Of a stretch of 64,000 nt of DNA, positions 56,184 through 64,000 are shown piece after piece (the first letter of the stretch is position 1; each line of letters opens with the position of its first letter). The notes under the pieces were generated by a model. The model was given only the letters and a program-made list of their open reading frames with translations. It was not told the origin of the DNA and searched no databases. The translations under genes and the position numbers were made by a program. Location of the stretch: assembly GCA_947579605.1 (NCBI GenBank), contig OX388306.1:620001-684000 (forward strand). The letters are read 5' to 3'. This DNA comes from Athripsodes cinereus. Taxonomy: Eukaryota > Arthropoda > Insecta > Trichoptera > Leptoceridae.

Positions 56184-57186
56184 ATGTCGCCGCCAAATGG
56201 TCAAATTAGCCAGTTAAATAAATGGCTAGACGGCTATAGTGTGTTCACACGGGGCTAACATGGTCAGGAATTTAAATTTTGACAGCCGTTTGAAACGAGT
56301 GAACAGATTTTCAATAAATATCGTCTCAAGTGAACACCTTTCAACTTTTATTTGCTGAACAATGTTAGTCTCTCTCTACGCGAATGCTTAGATAGACTCT
56401 GCATCCATATATATCTATGGTCGAAGCTGATTGCCGCTGGTCTGTTGGTTTGTGTTATTTTATTTATTTATTTTATTTTCTTTCACAAACATGTGTTTTA
56501 TGTGCTCGTAAATCTTTTTTCGTGTCGTTGTTACAAAATAGCCATTTTATCCTTAAATATCCAAAAAAGTCTAATATTCTCAATTACATTCCGCGATCTC
56601 TTATCTCGACGTCCGCCATTTTTAAAAGAACGTCAAGATTAAAGCGCACCTAACACCTATTTCGGTGGACTATCTGAACAAGTTTCATGTTTATGGACGT
56701 TCGACGGATTCTGTTTTATGCAAGCAAAATCGTTCGGCCTTTATGTCGTTTCTTGTGAACACCACGTTAGTAAAACGCCGACATTCAAACATATTGGCAA
56801 AGTCCTCAGTAGGAAGGGCTGTTCAAATGTTTAATGGTCTGGCTAGATACATTGATTGATATCTTTGACGTGGACATGCGGAGTTTGTAAGGAAAATTGA
56901 AGGTATATTGTAGTTGTGTTGTTGTCTGGATATTGTGAGTTTTCTTTTGCATTGGCCTTCAGCTGTAATGATCCTTGTAAGAATCTTCTTATTGTCAGTA
57001 ACAATGATAATAATAATTCAATTGAATGGCTCACATCAACGGATTGTTTAAAGCAACATTTAACAATTTCAACAATCGGGCTAGCCTCGATCAGGCGGAA
57101 TGATTAACGTTTGGTCCATCATTGTGATTTGAGTAAACGCCTAGCTTTTTCGTTAACTGGCTAACCTAACAATCGGGCGGCGACAT
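56184..57186. mobile_element. Unclassified DNA element with GTCGCCGCC ends (1.0 kb)
   Basis: The left end TATGTCGCCGCC ... CAAATTAGCCAGTTAA and right end TTAACTGGCTAACC ... GGGCGGCGACATA are inverted repeats, with TA at the borders. Two frames inside (56352-56642, 56665-56859) show no transposase motif I recognise. A smaller inverted pair, GTGTTCACACGGGGC/AGTGAACACC, sits at 56239-56338. Confidence 0.65.
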
Positions 57187-57487
57187 AATATATTTTAGTT
57201 TAGCAGTAAAGTAAGTATTGTATGGTGAGGTGACCACTCTATGTACATTTGTAACAGAATAATACAATACTCGTATATTATAATGTCTAGATGTATAATA
57301 GTATTAATATTATGAACGTTGGTATAATGCGGATACGCACAAGAAAGTTATCCATCCATTGTGAAATCAAACTCATTCACTCACTCACTCATATATGTAA
57401 TTATACTAGGTGTACTGTAAACTGTAATGTAAACTAAAGGGTGTTACAAATTCACTGTGTCGGCGTTAAGGTAGTAGAATTTCATAT

Positions 57488-57667
57488 CGAAAAAATAACA
57501 CAGGTGTTTTATTCTACTAAAGATTATATTTTGTGAGAGAGACGTCTTTCGTCTTATGAGGACATTGTCAATCTTGACAATGATTGACAATGTCCTCATA
57601 AGACGAAAGACGTCTCTCTCACAAAATATAATCTTTAGTAGAATAAAACACCTGTTTTATTTTTTCG
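57488..57667. repeat. Near-perfect palindrome, 180 bp
   Basis: The arms CGAAAAAATAACACAGGTGT ... GAGGACATTGTCAAT are almost exact inverse copies. The core has TTGACAATGTCC ... AAGACGAAAGACGTC, a stem followed by GAAA, like the decayed hammerhead-like core at 32750. Confidence 0.9.
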
Positions 57668-57794
57668 GTGTTACAAATGTTACAACGATAAGACGGATCT
57701 ACGTTAAATGTGTATGGAGCTTAAACGTCAATTGTTTTTCGAGCTTAGTTCCTGTTTTGACATCTTAAGTCATTTACAAATTGAATCGTGGAAA

Positions 57795-58390
57795 TGTTGA
57801 GTCTTGAACAACGTGTTAAAGTTATTGAAGACTATTACGAAAATGGACGTTCAAACAAAGTGCATTTCGCGCTATTCGTGATTTAATTTTTTCAGACGAA
57901 ATTTATTTCCATCGCAATGTCTACGTCAATAAGCAGAATTGTTTGCAGAATATGGGTCAGTGAAAATCCATGGGCAATTGTCGAAACACTAAAATACACG
58001 CAAAAAGTCACTGTTTTGGAGGAATAATCACTAACCATTTTTCTTTGAAAATGATGCTGGGAATTCGGAATTCACAATGAATGGCGAGTGCTACCGCGCA
58101 ACGTTAAACGCCTTTGTGTGACCAAAATCGGAAGATTATGACATCGATGACACGCGGTTTCAACAAGATGGCACCACGTGCCACATAGACACGCCATAAT
58201 GGTTCTACTGCACAAGAAGTTTCCTAAACGCATAATCTCGCGAAAGAGTAAAGTCGAATGGTCACAGAGACCTTGCGATTTGACACCGTTAGACTTGTTT
58301 CTTTGGGGCCATCTGAAGAGTAAATTCTATGCCAACAAGCCAACCACCTTCCAGCAGCTCAAAGACGATATTTTACTACTGTACCATCAC
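57795..58390 (+). pseudogene. Mariner-type transposase pseudogene
   Basis: Starts MLSLEQRVKVIEDYYENGRS, the usual N-terminus of a family of insect mariner-like transposases. An internal deletion removes most of the DNA-binding half; then come FHRNVYVNKQ-type and QQDGATCH-type regions spread over three frames, and finally RPCDLTPLDLFLWGHLKSKF and a LKDDI near the end. Several stops and frameshifts make it non-functional. A SINE copy truncates the 3' end. Confidence 0.8.
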
Positions 58391-58512
58391 AGCATATCCC
58401 ACAAGCGGGGTAGCCAGCAGACTAGCTGCATGTAATTAACATGCAAGCTGTCATCTCCGTGCCAACAAAAAAATAAGACATTCAGGATGGGTGGAAAACC
58501 TTCGTTTGACCG
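58384..58512 (-). repeat. SINE-like repeat, GCCGTGATGG family (copy 7, inserted in mariner)
   Basis: AGCATATCCCACAAGCGGGG, TAGCCAGCAGACTAGCTGCA, CAAGCTGTCATCTCCGTGCC and AGACATTCAGGATGGGTGG: the reverse complement of the 3' half of the family. Confidence 0.75.
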
Positions 58513-58844
58513 ACATTTCTTCAAACTTAATTGTATTAGATCGAATAACATGTTTCATTCGAGAATACTTAAATTTAATAAATCACAGATTTTTAATTAA
58601 TGTTTTACATCGACCCGTCTTATTGTAGCACCCTATACTTAATGTAAAACAAATAACAACATCTGATGTTGCTAATATATTACCTACCTGTCTATACTAT
58701 ATATTATATGATACGCACTTTTTATCCACCTATCGTCTATACTCAATACCTTCGACTATTTATTAATAAAAAAAAATCATTTATTTACTTATTATTTAGC
58801 ACCTACACACAGCACCTGCCCAATGCCCATACAATTATTAATTA

Positions 58845-58935
58845 GTTATTAATTATTAATTATTATTAGTTATTAAATAGTATGATTATTAGTTATTAAA
58901 TAGTATGATTATACAATTATTAATTATTAAATAGT
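58845..58935 (+). repeat. Short tandem repeats TATTAAATAGTATGATTA
   Basis: Three imperfect units of TTAGTTATTAAATAGTATGA lie directly before the 117-bp tandem repeats. Confidence 0.7.
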
Positions 58936-59628
58936 ATGATGTTGAATAATACTATTGAGGTGGTGAATTTTGGATTATACTCAAGTTCCACCTTATATTG
59001 TTTCATTGTTGCACAAATTTTTGTTCGTTATATTATATATGCTAGAAATAGTATGATGATGTATAATATTATTGAAGTGGTGGATTGCGAATTGTACTCA
59101 AGTACCGCCCTATACTATCTTATTGTTGTACAAATTTTTGTTCGTTATATACATGCTTGCAATAATGTGATGATGTATAATGTTATTGTTATGAAGAGTG
59201 AAATTGTTTTCACTAATATTGTCTGGAACATTTTTTGTTATCCTTACCCAGAAAATTATATTTTGTATTGTACTCGTAATGATGAATTTTTCATCCTTAT
59301 TCATATTAACTTGATTGATATTGTATGTGTGTTTATCGTTTGTGTTGAGCCACAGAAGCTAGACATAGAGATGTATGGTATTATTTTAATTATGAACTTG
59401 GTTATGATTTATCAGATAAAAATAAAGATTGTAGAAAATCAGATATTGTTATGGCCGTATGCTATAATGATATGCAACATAATTGTTGCATATTTGTGCA
59501 TACTATATATTTCTTATGTTTTATTAATAATGTTCTTATTTTGTTTTAAATTGTTTTTGCATTGCCTTGCAGTTTTGGATGTTTTTATGGACATAGGTAT
59601 AAATTATTTTCTAAATACTAGGTATTGA
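58936..59628 (+). CDS. Unassigned hydrophobic 230-aa ORF upstream of the LINE RT ORF
   Basis: The function is not recognised. The frame has two and a fraction units of a 117-bp direct repeat (starts 58936, 59053 and about 59167), giving IEVV..LYSS..LY..IV.QIFVRYI twice. The C-terminal 130 residues are rich in Ile, Leu, Tyr and Cys with several stretches long enough to cross a membrane (for example IMICNIIVAYLCILYISYVL). It stops 17 bases before the RT ORF and is in another frame. It lacks zinc knuckles, coiled coil or RRM of a LINE ORF1. The AT-rich composition means it may be an untranslated 5' leader with promoter-like tandem repeats that happens to be open. Confidence 0.3.
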   Translation: MMLNNTIEVVNFGLYSSSTLYCFIVAQIFVRYIIYARNSMMMYNIIEVVDCELYSSTALYYLIVVQIFVRYIHACNNVMMYNVIVMKSEIVFTNIVWNIFCYPYPENYILYCTRNDEFFILIHINLIDIVCVFIVCVEPQKLDIEMYGIILIMNLVMIYQIKIKIVENQILLWPYAIMICNIIVAYLCILYISYVLLIMFLFCFKLFLHCLAVLDVFMDIGINYFLNTRY

Positions 59629-59644
59629 AAGCATAGCAGAATAT

Positions 59645-62608
59645 GTGGATAATAATTATAATGTTGAAGAGCATATATGTCTTACATCCAAAGACTGCGA
59701 CAATGTTTTGTCTCAAAGTATTGATAAATTTGTGGTGATGCACCTAAATATTAGAAGCATACAAAAAAATTATGACGAGTTTCTTATACATTTGGATATG
59801 CTTGAGTGTAGGCCTGATGTCATCATTTTGACGGAAGCTCATCTGAATATGAATAGTCCTACTTATCCAATTCCCAATTATGAATATTTTTCCACCTCAA
59901 AAATTATAAACAGGAATAGTGGAATATCGGTTTATATCAATGAAAGATTATGTGATATTTCGGTTGTGGAAATAGATATACCCTTAATTAATTGCTTACA
60001 GATAAAGTTTAGAATATTAAAATGTGAATTTCATGTGATTGCTGTCTATAGGACTCATGGTTCTGATATAAATGTTTTCTTAAATAATATCGGTAGAATG
60101 GCGGATGAGCTAAAAGGTAAAAATGTTGTGATAGCGGGTGATATAAATATAAATGTTTCCGATGACTATGATGGAGCTGACAAGGCCGAGTACATCGACC
60201 GACTAAGTGATCATAATTTTAAGCTTTGCATAAGAAAATACACCCGTCAAGTTCTGGGACAGACACCATCATGTATTGATCATTTTTGGATAAACGAACC
60301 GATAGAAGGACTAGAAAATATAACAGCGCTAATATGGAAGAATTCTATTACAGATCATCATACAACGATACTTGTGAAAAAAATATTAGTAAATAGAACA
60401 AACTATGAGCGAACATCAATGACCTTAAAGTGTGCAAGGTTGAATATGGAATATTTAAAGGGTTTGTTACTATCTGAAAATTGGTCTCGGTTATATGATT
60501 GCGGTGGTGCGGAGGATAGTGCTTTGGCTTTCCATGAGATTCTTGATAAACATATTAAAGATGCAACGTCCCTTGTTGAAGTTAAGAGCAATATTAAATC
60601 TAAATATAGGCGTATTAAGCCATGGATTACTCATGGACTTGTTGTTTCTATAAGAAACAAGGAAAAATTATATAGAAGGACTTTGCAATATCCGAACGAT
60701 GTTGCGACAAGGACAATATTCAGGCAATATAGGAATATGCTGACTAATCTTATTCGACAAGCAAAGAACAAATATTTTGCTAAAAAGGTTGAACTTGCTG
60801 GACAAAGTGCAAAGAAAGTATGGGATACAATAAATGAAGCAATAAATAAAAGAAAGAAATTTAGTCCTATTACTGAAATAATTAATGAGGAGCAGATATT
60901 AAATGTTTCTAAGGAACCTAAGAAATGTGCAAATGTTTTTAATGGTTTTTTTACCTCTGTGGGAGCTGACCTTGCACGTAAGATTAATAATATTGCTCCC
61001 AGTGTTATAAATGTTGATGAAGGAGATTCACCAGTTTCAAGACAATATAAGCAGTTTGAGATCGTGAATGAGAGTGAAATCGAAACTATAGTGAAGTCAA
61101 TGAAGGGTGGAACGTCGCCTGGTTTTGACGGTGTAACTGTTGAGATATTAAAGACTAATCTTGCACAACTGGTGAGGCCACTCACTTACATAATTAATAA
61201 CAGTTTAAAAGAAGGAGTTTTCCCATCTATCTATAAGATCACACATGTTACTCCGGTATTCAAGTCTGGCGATAGGAAGAACCCAACAAATTATAGACCG
61301 ATATCACTTACTTCAAGTATTGCTAAAATCTATGAAAGAGTAGTGAAAAAAAGAATACTCAAATATACTGATGATAATGCTATATTTAGTGGAAATCAAT
61401 ATGGGTTTAGAGAAGGAATTGGAACAGAGGATGCTATTGCCAGATTGACGTCTGTGGTCTGCAATGCATTGGATAATGGTAAAAAATGTATTGGATTATT
61501 CATAGACCTACAAAAGGCTTTTGATAGTATTAGCCATGAGAGATTAATACGTAGACTAAATAAAATTGGGTTCGATGATGCATGTTTAAATTGGCTAAGA
61601 AGCTACTTATATAACCGAGAGCAGCATGTCAGGTTGAGAGATGTGTTGAGCGACCATGCTTGTTCCACTTATGGCATACCACAAGGCACAGTCTTGGGGC
61701 CTATAATGTTTTTAATATATGTAAATAATCTGTTTGATATAAATATTCGATCTGAAATTGTTTCTTTCGCAGATGATACGGTGATGTTATCTGTGGGTGA
61801 CACATGGGATGAGGTTGTTGAAGTGGCAAATGTGGAGATGGGTGTTCTAAGATCATGGTTCGACCTAAATTTGTTAACGCTGAATGCTCGAAAGACTGCT
61901 GTGCTACCTTTCTCTATTAATGAAAAAAATGTACCTAAAAATTTGGATGTTAGAATCCACCGCTATGATTGTGATATGAAATGTTATGGTGAAGAAACTG
62001 AATGTGTTAGATTGAAAGTACATAGTTCGGTTAGGTATTTGGGTGTGCTGGTTGATTCGGAATTAAAATGGAGAGATCAATTGTTTATGACTGTAGAGAG
62101 ATTGAGAAAGATATTTTATGTCTTTTATCGTCTCAGAAGTTTTCTATGTACGAATGTGTTAAAAATGGTTTACTATGCTCTTGCGCAGTCGGTTATGCAG
62201 TATGGAATAATAGGATGGGGAGGAATATATTCTACCAGCTTGAAGCCACTTTACATCATACAGCGAAAAATTATTAAGATTATATTGCATAAGCCGAGTG
62301 ATTACCCATCTGACCAACTGTTTTCTGACTTTGGAGTATTAAGATTGGACACAATATATAGGAGACAAGCTGTACTGCGTATTTGTAAGGAATATATAAC
62401 TGATCCGATCCACCCGGTGGAGTGCATTAGCACATTGCCTCGTTTAGGTGGTCTTATAAAAATACCAAAAAAAAACACAACGTTTGCGCAAAACCACTAC
62501 TCCTACCTAGGAGTGAAGTGGTATAATGCTTTGCCGGTGGATTGCAAGGATCTAGCAAATATTGGTATAGCTAAGTTTAAGTTAGCTTTAAAAAAGTTAA
62601 TGAAGTAG
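59645..62608 (+). CDS. LINE endonuclease/reverse transcriptase (ORF2), 987 aa, uninterrupted
   Basis: Replicates the element by target-primed reverse transcription in the nucleus. The N-terminal apurinic-type endonuclease (about 30-245) shows HLNIRSI, ILTEAHL, VIAGDININ and ITDHHT, the usual Asn, Glu, Asp and His active-site contexts. The RT (about 510-800) shows VTPVFKSGDRKNPTNYRPIS, the GLFIDLQKAFDSI box (about 618-630), YGIPQGTVLGPIMF (about 675) and SFADDTVM with the catalytic pair (about 707). The C-terminus includes QYGIIGWGGIYS. No RNase H is evident. It ends with LKKLMK and a TAG. The layout fits the CR1/Jockey supergroup; clade not resolved. The intact frame suggests a recent copy. 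Confidence 0.93.
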   Translation: MDNNYNVEEHICLTSKDCDNVLSQSIDKFVVMHLNIRSIQKNYDEFLIHLDMLECRPDVIILTEAHLNMNSPTYPIPNYEYFSTSKIINRNSGISVYINERLCDISVVEIDIPLINCLQIKFRILKCEFHVIAVYRTHGSDINVFLNNIGRMADELKGKNVVIAGDININVSDDYDGADKAEYIDRLSDHNFKLCIRKYTRQVLGQTPSCIDHFWINEPIEGLENITALIWKNSITDHHTTILVKKILVNRTNYERTSMTLKCARLNMEYLKGLLLSENWSRLYDCGGAEDSALAFHEILDKHIKDATSLVEVKSNIKSKYRRIKPWITHGLVVSIRNKEKLYRRTLQYPNDVATRTIFRQYRNMLTNLIRQAKNKYFAKKVELAGQSAKKVWDTINEAINKRKKFSPITEIINEEQILNVSKEPKKCANVFNGFFTSVGADLARKINNIAPSVINVDEGDSPVSRQYKQFEIVNESEIETIVKSMKGGTSPGFDGVTVEILKTNLAQLVRPLTYIINNSLKEGVFPSIYKITHVTPVFKSGDRKNPTNYRPISLTSSIAKIYERVVKKRILKYTDDNAIFSGNQYGFREGIGTEDAIARLTSVVCNALDNGKKCIGLFIDLQKAFDSISHERLIRRLNKIGFDDACLNWLRSYLYNREQHVRLRDVLSDHACSTYGIPQGTVLGPIMFLIYVNNLFDINIRSEIVSFADDTVMLSVGDTWDEVVEVANVEMGVLRSWFDLNLLTLNARKTAVLPFSINEKNVPKNLDVRIHRYDCDMKCYGEETECVRLKVHSSVRYLGVLVDSELKWRDQLFMTVERLRKIFYVFYRLRSFLCTNVLKMVYYALAQSVMQYGIIGWGGIYSTSLKPLYIIQRKIIKIILHKPSDYPSDQLFSDFGVLRLDTIYRRQAVLRICKEYITDPIHPVECISTLPRLGGLIKIPKKNTTFAQNHYSYLGVKWYNALPVDCKDLANIGIAKFKLALKKLMK

Positions 62609-62949
62609 ATTTTTCTTCTCTTTGGGCATAGATTGTTGATTGAAGGTGTACCTTATTGTTATTTAATTTGTACTAACATGTTTATTTTTGTACGATGTGT
62701 TTTTCTTTTTCTTTTCAAGTTTATGGAAAGTTTCAGGATTTATTTTGGTAATGTTTTTGAAATTGTTTTCTTTTTATTTACTTTTGTATTGTTTTGTAAT
62801 ATTGTAACAATGTAGCTCACTTCAAAACACGAGATTTTCTCTTTTTGAAGTTGAGTCATTAAAAAATAATGTTTTATTTATATGAATTTGTTAACTATGT
62901 AAACATGTTATAAAAAAAAATTATAAATAAATAAATAAATAAATAAAAA
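62609..62949 (+). repeat. 3' UTR and (AAAT)n tail of the LINE
   Basis: T-rich untranslated sequence, a GAAGTTGAGTCATTAAAA stretch, then AAATAAATAAATAAAT at 62925-62946. Tandem-repeat rather than poly-A tails are usual for CR1-related LINEs. Part of the tail (TTTTTTATTTATTTATTCC at 62960) may be another insertion. Confidence 0.7.
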
Positions 62950-63063
62950 TTACTTTATATGTTTTTTATTTATTTATTCCAAAACAGTAAATACTAACAA
63001 ACAAAAGAACAACATTACGGAATATATTGTCCCACTAGACTAATGTCTCTTCTGGGGCAATCT

Positions 63064-63333
63064 ATACCATCACGGCAAGTGGGATCAAGCCAACAGACCA
63101 GCCGCGTGTAATAAATATGCAAGCCATCCTCTCCGTACCAACATAAAAAAATAAACCATTCAGGATGTGTGGTTTACCTCAGCGCTGGACTTAAGTAGTA
63201 ACATATCATTTTACGAACACCTGCCTTCCACGGTGTGGTGCTCCAGCAGCACCTACATAGGTACTATAATAACAAGACACTCGAAAATTTGCGAAAAAGG
63301 TGAGTGACCAATACTTTGTTGGGTGCTCCACGG
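63064..63333 (-). repeat. SINE-like repeat, GCCGTGATGG family (copy 8, near full length)
   Basis: ATACCATCACGGCAAGTGGG, CAGACCAGCCGCGTGTAATA, TTCAGGATGTGTGGTTTACC, CGAACACCTGCCTTCCACGG, ACAAGACACTCGAAAATTTG and TTGGGTGCTCCACGG. A 30-bp insertion, GTGTGGTGCTCCAGCAGCAC and following, separates the CTGCC and ACACTCG blocks. Confidence 0.78.
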
Positions 63334-63534
63334 TTAAAAATAGTATTAACTTAAAAAAAACATATGATAAAAATAAAATCAATAATCTAAAGCAATTTGG
63401 AAAAAAAAGGGAAAATAAGAAAATATTCACAAAGTGAGCATATATACAAACATACACACATATAGGTATATAAAAAGGGAGAGACCGAGAAAAAAAAGAT
63501 ACAAACATACATGCATAAAAGGAAAGGAATAGGG

Positions 63535-63555
63535 GGAAAAGGGGGGGGGGGGGCG
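63535..63555. repeat. Poly-G tract
   Basis: GGGGGAAAAGGGGGGGGGGG: an uninterrupted G run of about 13 preceded by GGGGG. Prone to polymerase slippage. Confidence 0.9.
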
Positions 63556-63571
63556 TTAGGAGTGATGGGTT

Positions 63572-64000
63572 TCATGTTTCAGAGGCTGTGTTTGTGTTTG
63601 TGGAAATCATTGTCTCCTTAACGGCTCGCTTGAAAGACGTCAGACTTTGAGTCAGTCTAAATTTTGAAGGGAGATTATTCCAGCAACGAACACCCTGAAC
63701 TGCAAAAGATTTTGAGATGAAAGTTGTACCATGAGCCGGGGTTGACAGGATGCGCTGGTTATTCGACCTCAGAGGTAAACCGTGACTCGCCAAGTATTCA
63801 AAAGCCTCCTTAATATAGTACGGGGTTGATCCTGCGTACAGAGCATTGTGGACAAATGTGAGTAGATGGAGCTCACGTCTTTGTCGTACAGTAAGCCATT
63901 TCATGGTATTACGATATTCAGAAATGTGGTCAGTTTTTCTTAAATTAAAAATAAACCTTATGCCAACATTCTGAAGTCGATCAAGTTTGTTAATTAGATC
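63572..64000 (-). pseudogene. LINE C-terminal coding region, continues past the window edge
   Basis: The frame is open from 64000 to a stop at 63572 without needing the internal ATG: DLINKLDRLQNVGIRFIFNL, TDHISEYRNTMKWLTVRQRR, ELHLLTFVHNALY, then SKSFAVQGVRCWNNLPSKFR and SLTSFKRAVKE. This is the classic post-RT end of CR1/Rex/Jockey-group LINEs (L..LQ...R.I........R......W L....R......H....G.P.YI....R......SF...G.R.WN.LP......SL..FK..). The rest of the element lies to the right of the window. Confidence 0.85.

Larger units (their letters stand above)
57437..58634 (+). mobile_element. Dead mariner-type transposon with palindrome and SINE insertions
   Basis: The left end AAGGGTGTTACAAA and right end TTGTAGCACCCTA are inverted repeats near TA. 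A second part of the left TIR (TTACAACGATAAGACGGATC, matching GACCCGTCTTATTGTAG on the right) lies beyond the palindrome at 57488-57667, which therefore split the left terminus. Confidence 0.7.
58800..62949 (+). mobile_element. LINE retrotransposon, largely complete
   Basis: The element includes a repeated upstream region (58845-59200), an intact endonuclease/RT ORF and a 340-bp 3' UTR ending in (AAAT)n at about 62925-62949. The left boundary is uncertain; no canonical ORF1 was found between the mariner remnant and the RT ORF. Confidence 0.7.

Overview
The window is eukaryotic nuclear DNA, most likely from an insect. It is AT-rich, has spliced genes with GT-AG introns, and is crowded with non-LTR retrotransposons, SINEs and cut-and-paste DNA transposons. 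The repeat families look arthropod-like; a hemipteran or similar insect is my guess, and I cannot fix the species from this sequence.

Two host genes are supported, arranged tail to tail. At the left edge on the + strand are the last three coding exons of the protein phosphatase 2A catalytic subunit (mts/PPP2CA type), ending in the invariant TPDYFL tail, followed by a long unique stretch that is probably its 3' UTR. On the minus strand between 22263 and 15117 are the last three exons of a mitochondrial carrier of the SLC25A16 (Graves disease carrier protein) type. Its N-terminal third was not found in the remaining 41.7 kb.

Almost everything else is transposon-derived. Highlights: (1) a complete-looking pogo/Tigger-type transposon (11514-14384) with an uninterrupted 623-aa transposase, matching terminal inverted repeats (TIRs) and a TA target duplication, sitting inside an older hAT-like element; (2) a LINE with an uninterrupted 987-aa endonuclease/reverse-transcriptase ORF (59645-62608) behind an odd hydrophobic, internally repeated ORF; (3) five hAT-type elements with exact 8-bp target-site duplications (TSDs) (9877, 23299, 24286, 38718, 50973) plus a sixth at 29512, most carrying their own private short-motif array; (4) about eleven long near-perfect palindromes of 100-260 bp, some with hammerhead-ribozyme-like or Penelope-terminus-like cores; (5) a SINE family of about eight copies whose 3' end matches that of a LINE also present here; (6) several nested insertions whose pre-insertion sites can be read from paralogous copies in the same window.

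Region by region: 1-5 kb PP2A exons and probable 3' UTR; 5-11.5 kb MITEs and LINE debris; 11.5-14.9 kb nested pogo-in-hAT; 15-22.3 kb carrier gene with repeat-filled introns; 22.3-33.9 kb hAT elements, SINEs, palindromes and LINE fragments; 34-41 kb Tigger-like MITE, hAT, tandem SINEs and palindromes; 41-52 kb LINE fragments, palindromes and nested MITEs; 52-58.7 kb SINEs and a dead mariner; 58.7-63 kb the long LINE; 63-64 kb SINE and the C-terminus of another LINE. No bacterial features, CRISPR arrays, rRNA or functional tRNA genes were seen. All boundaries were read by eye; family names below superfamily level are inferences.
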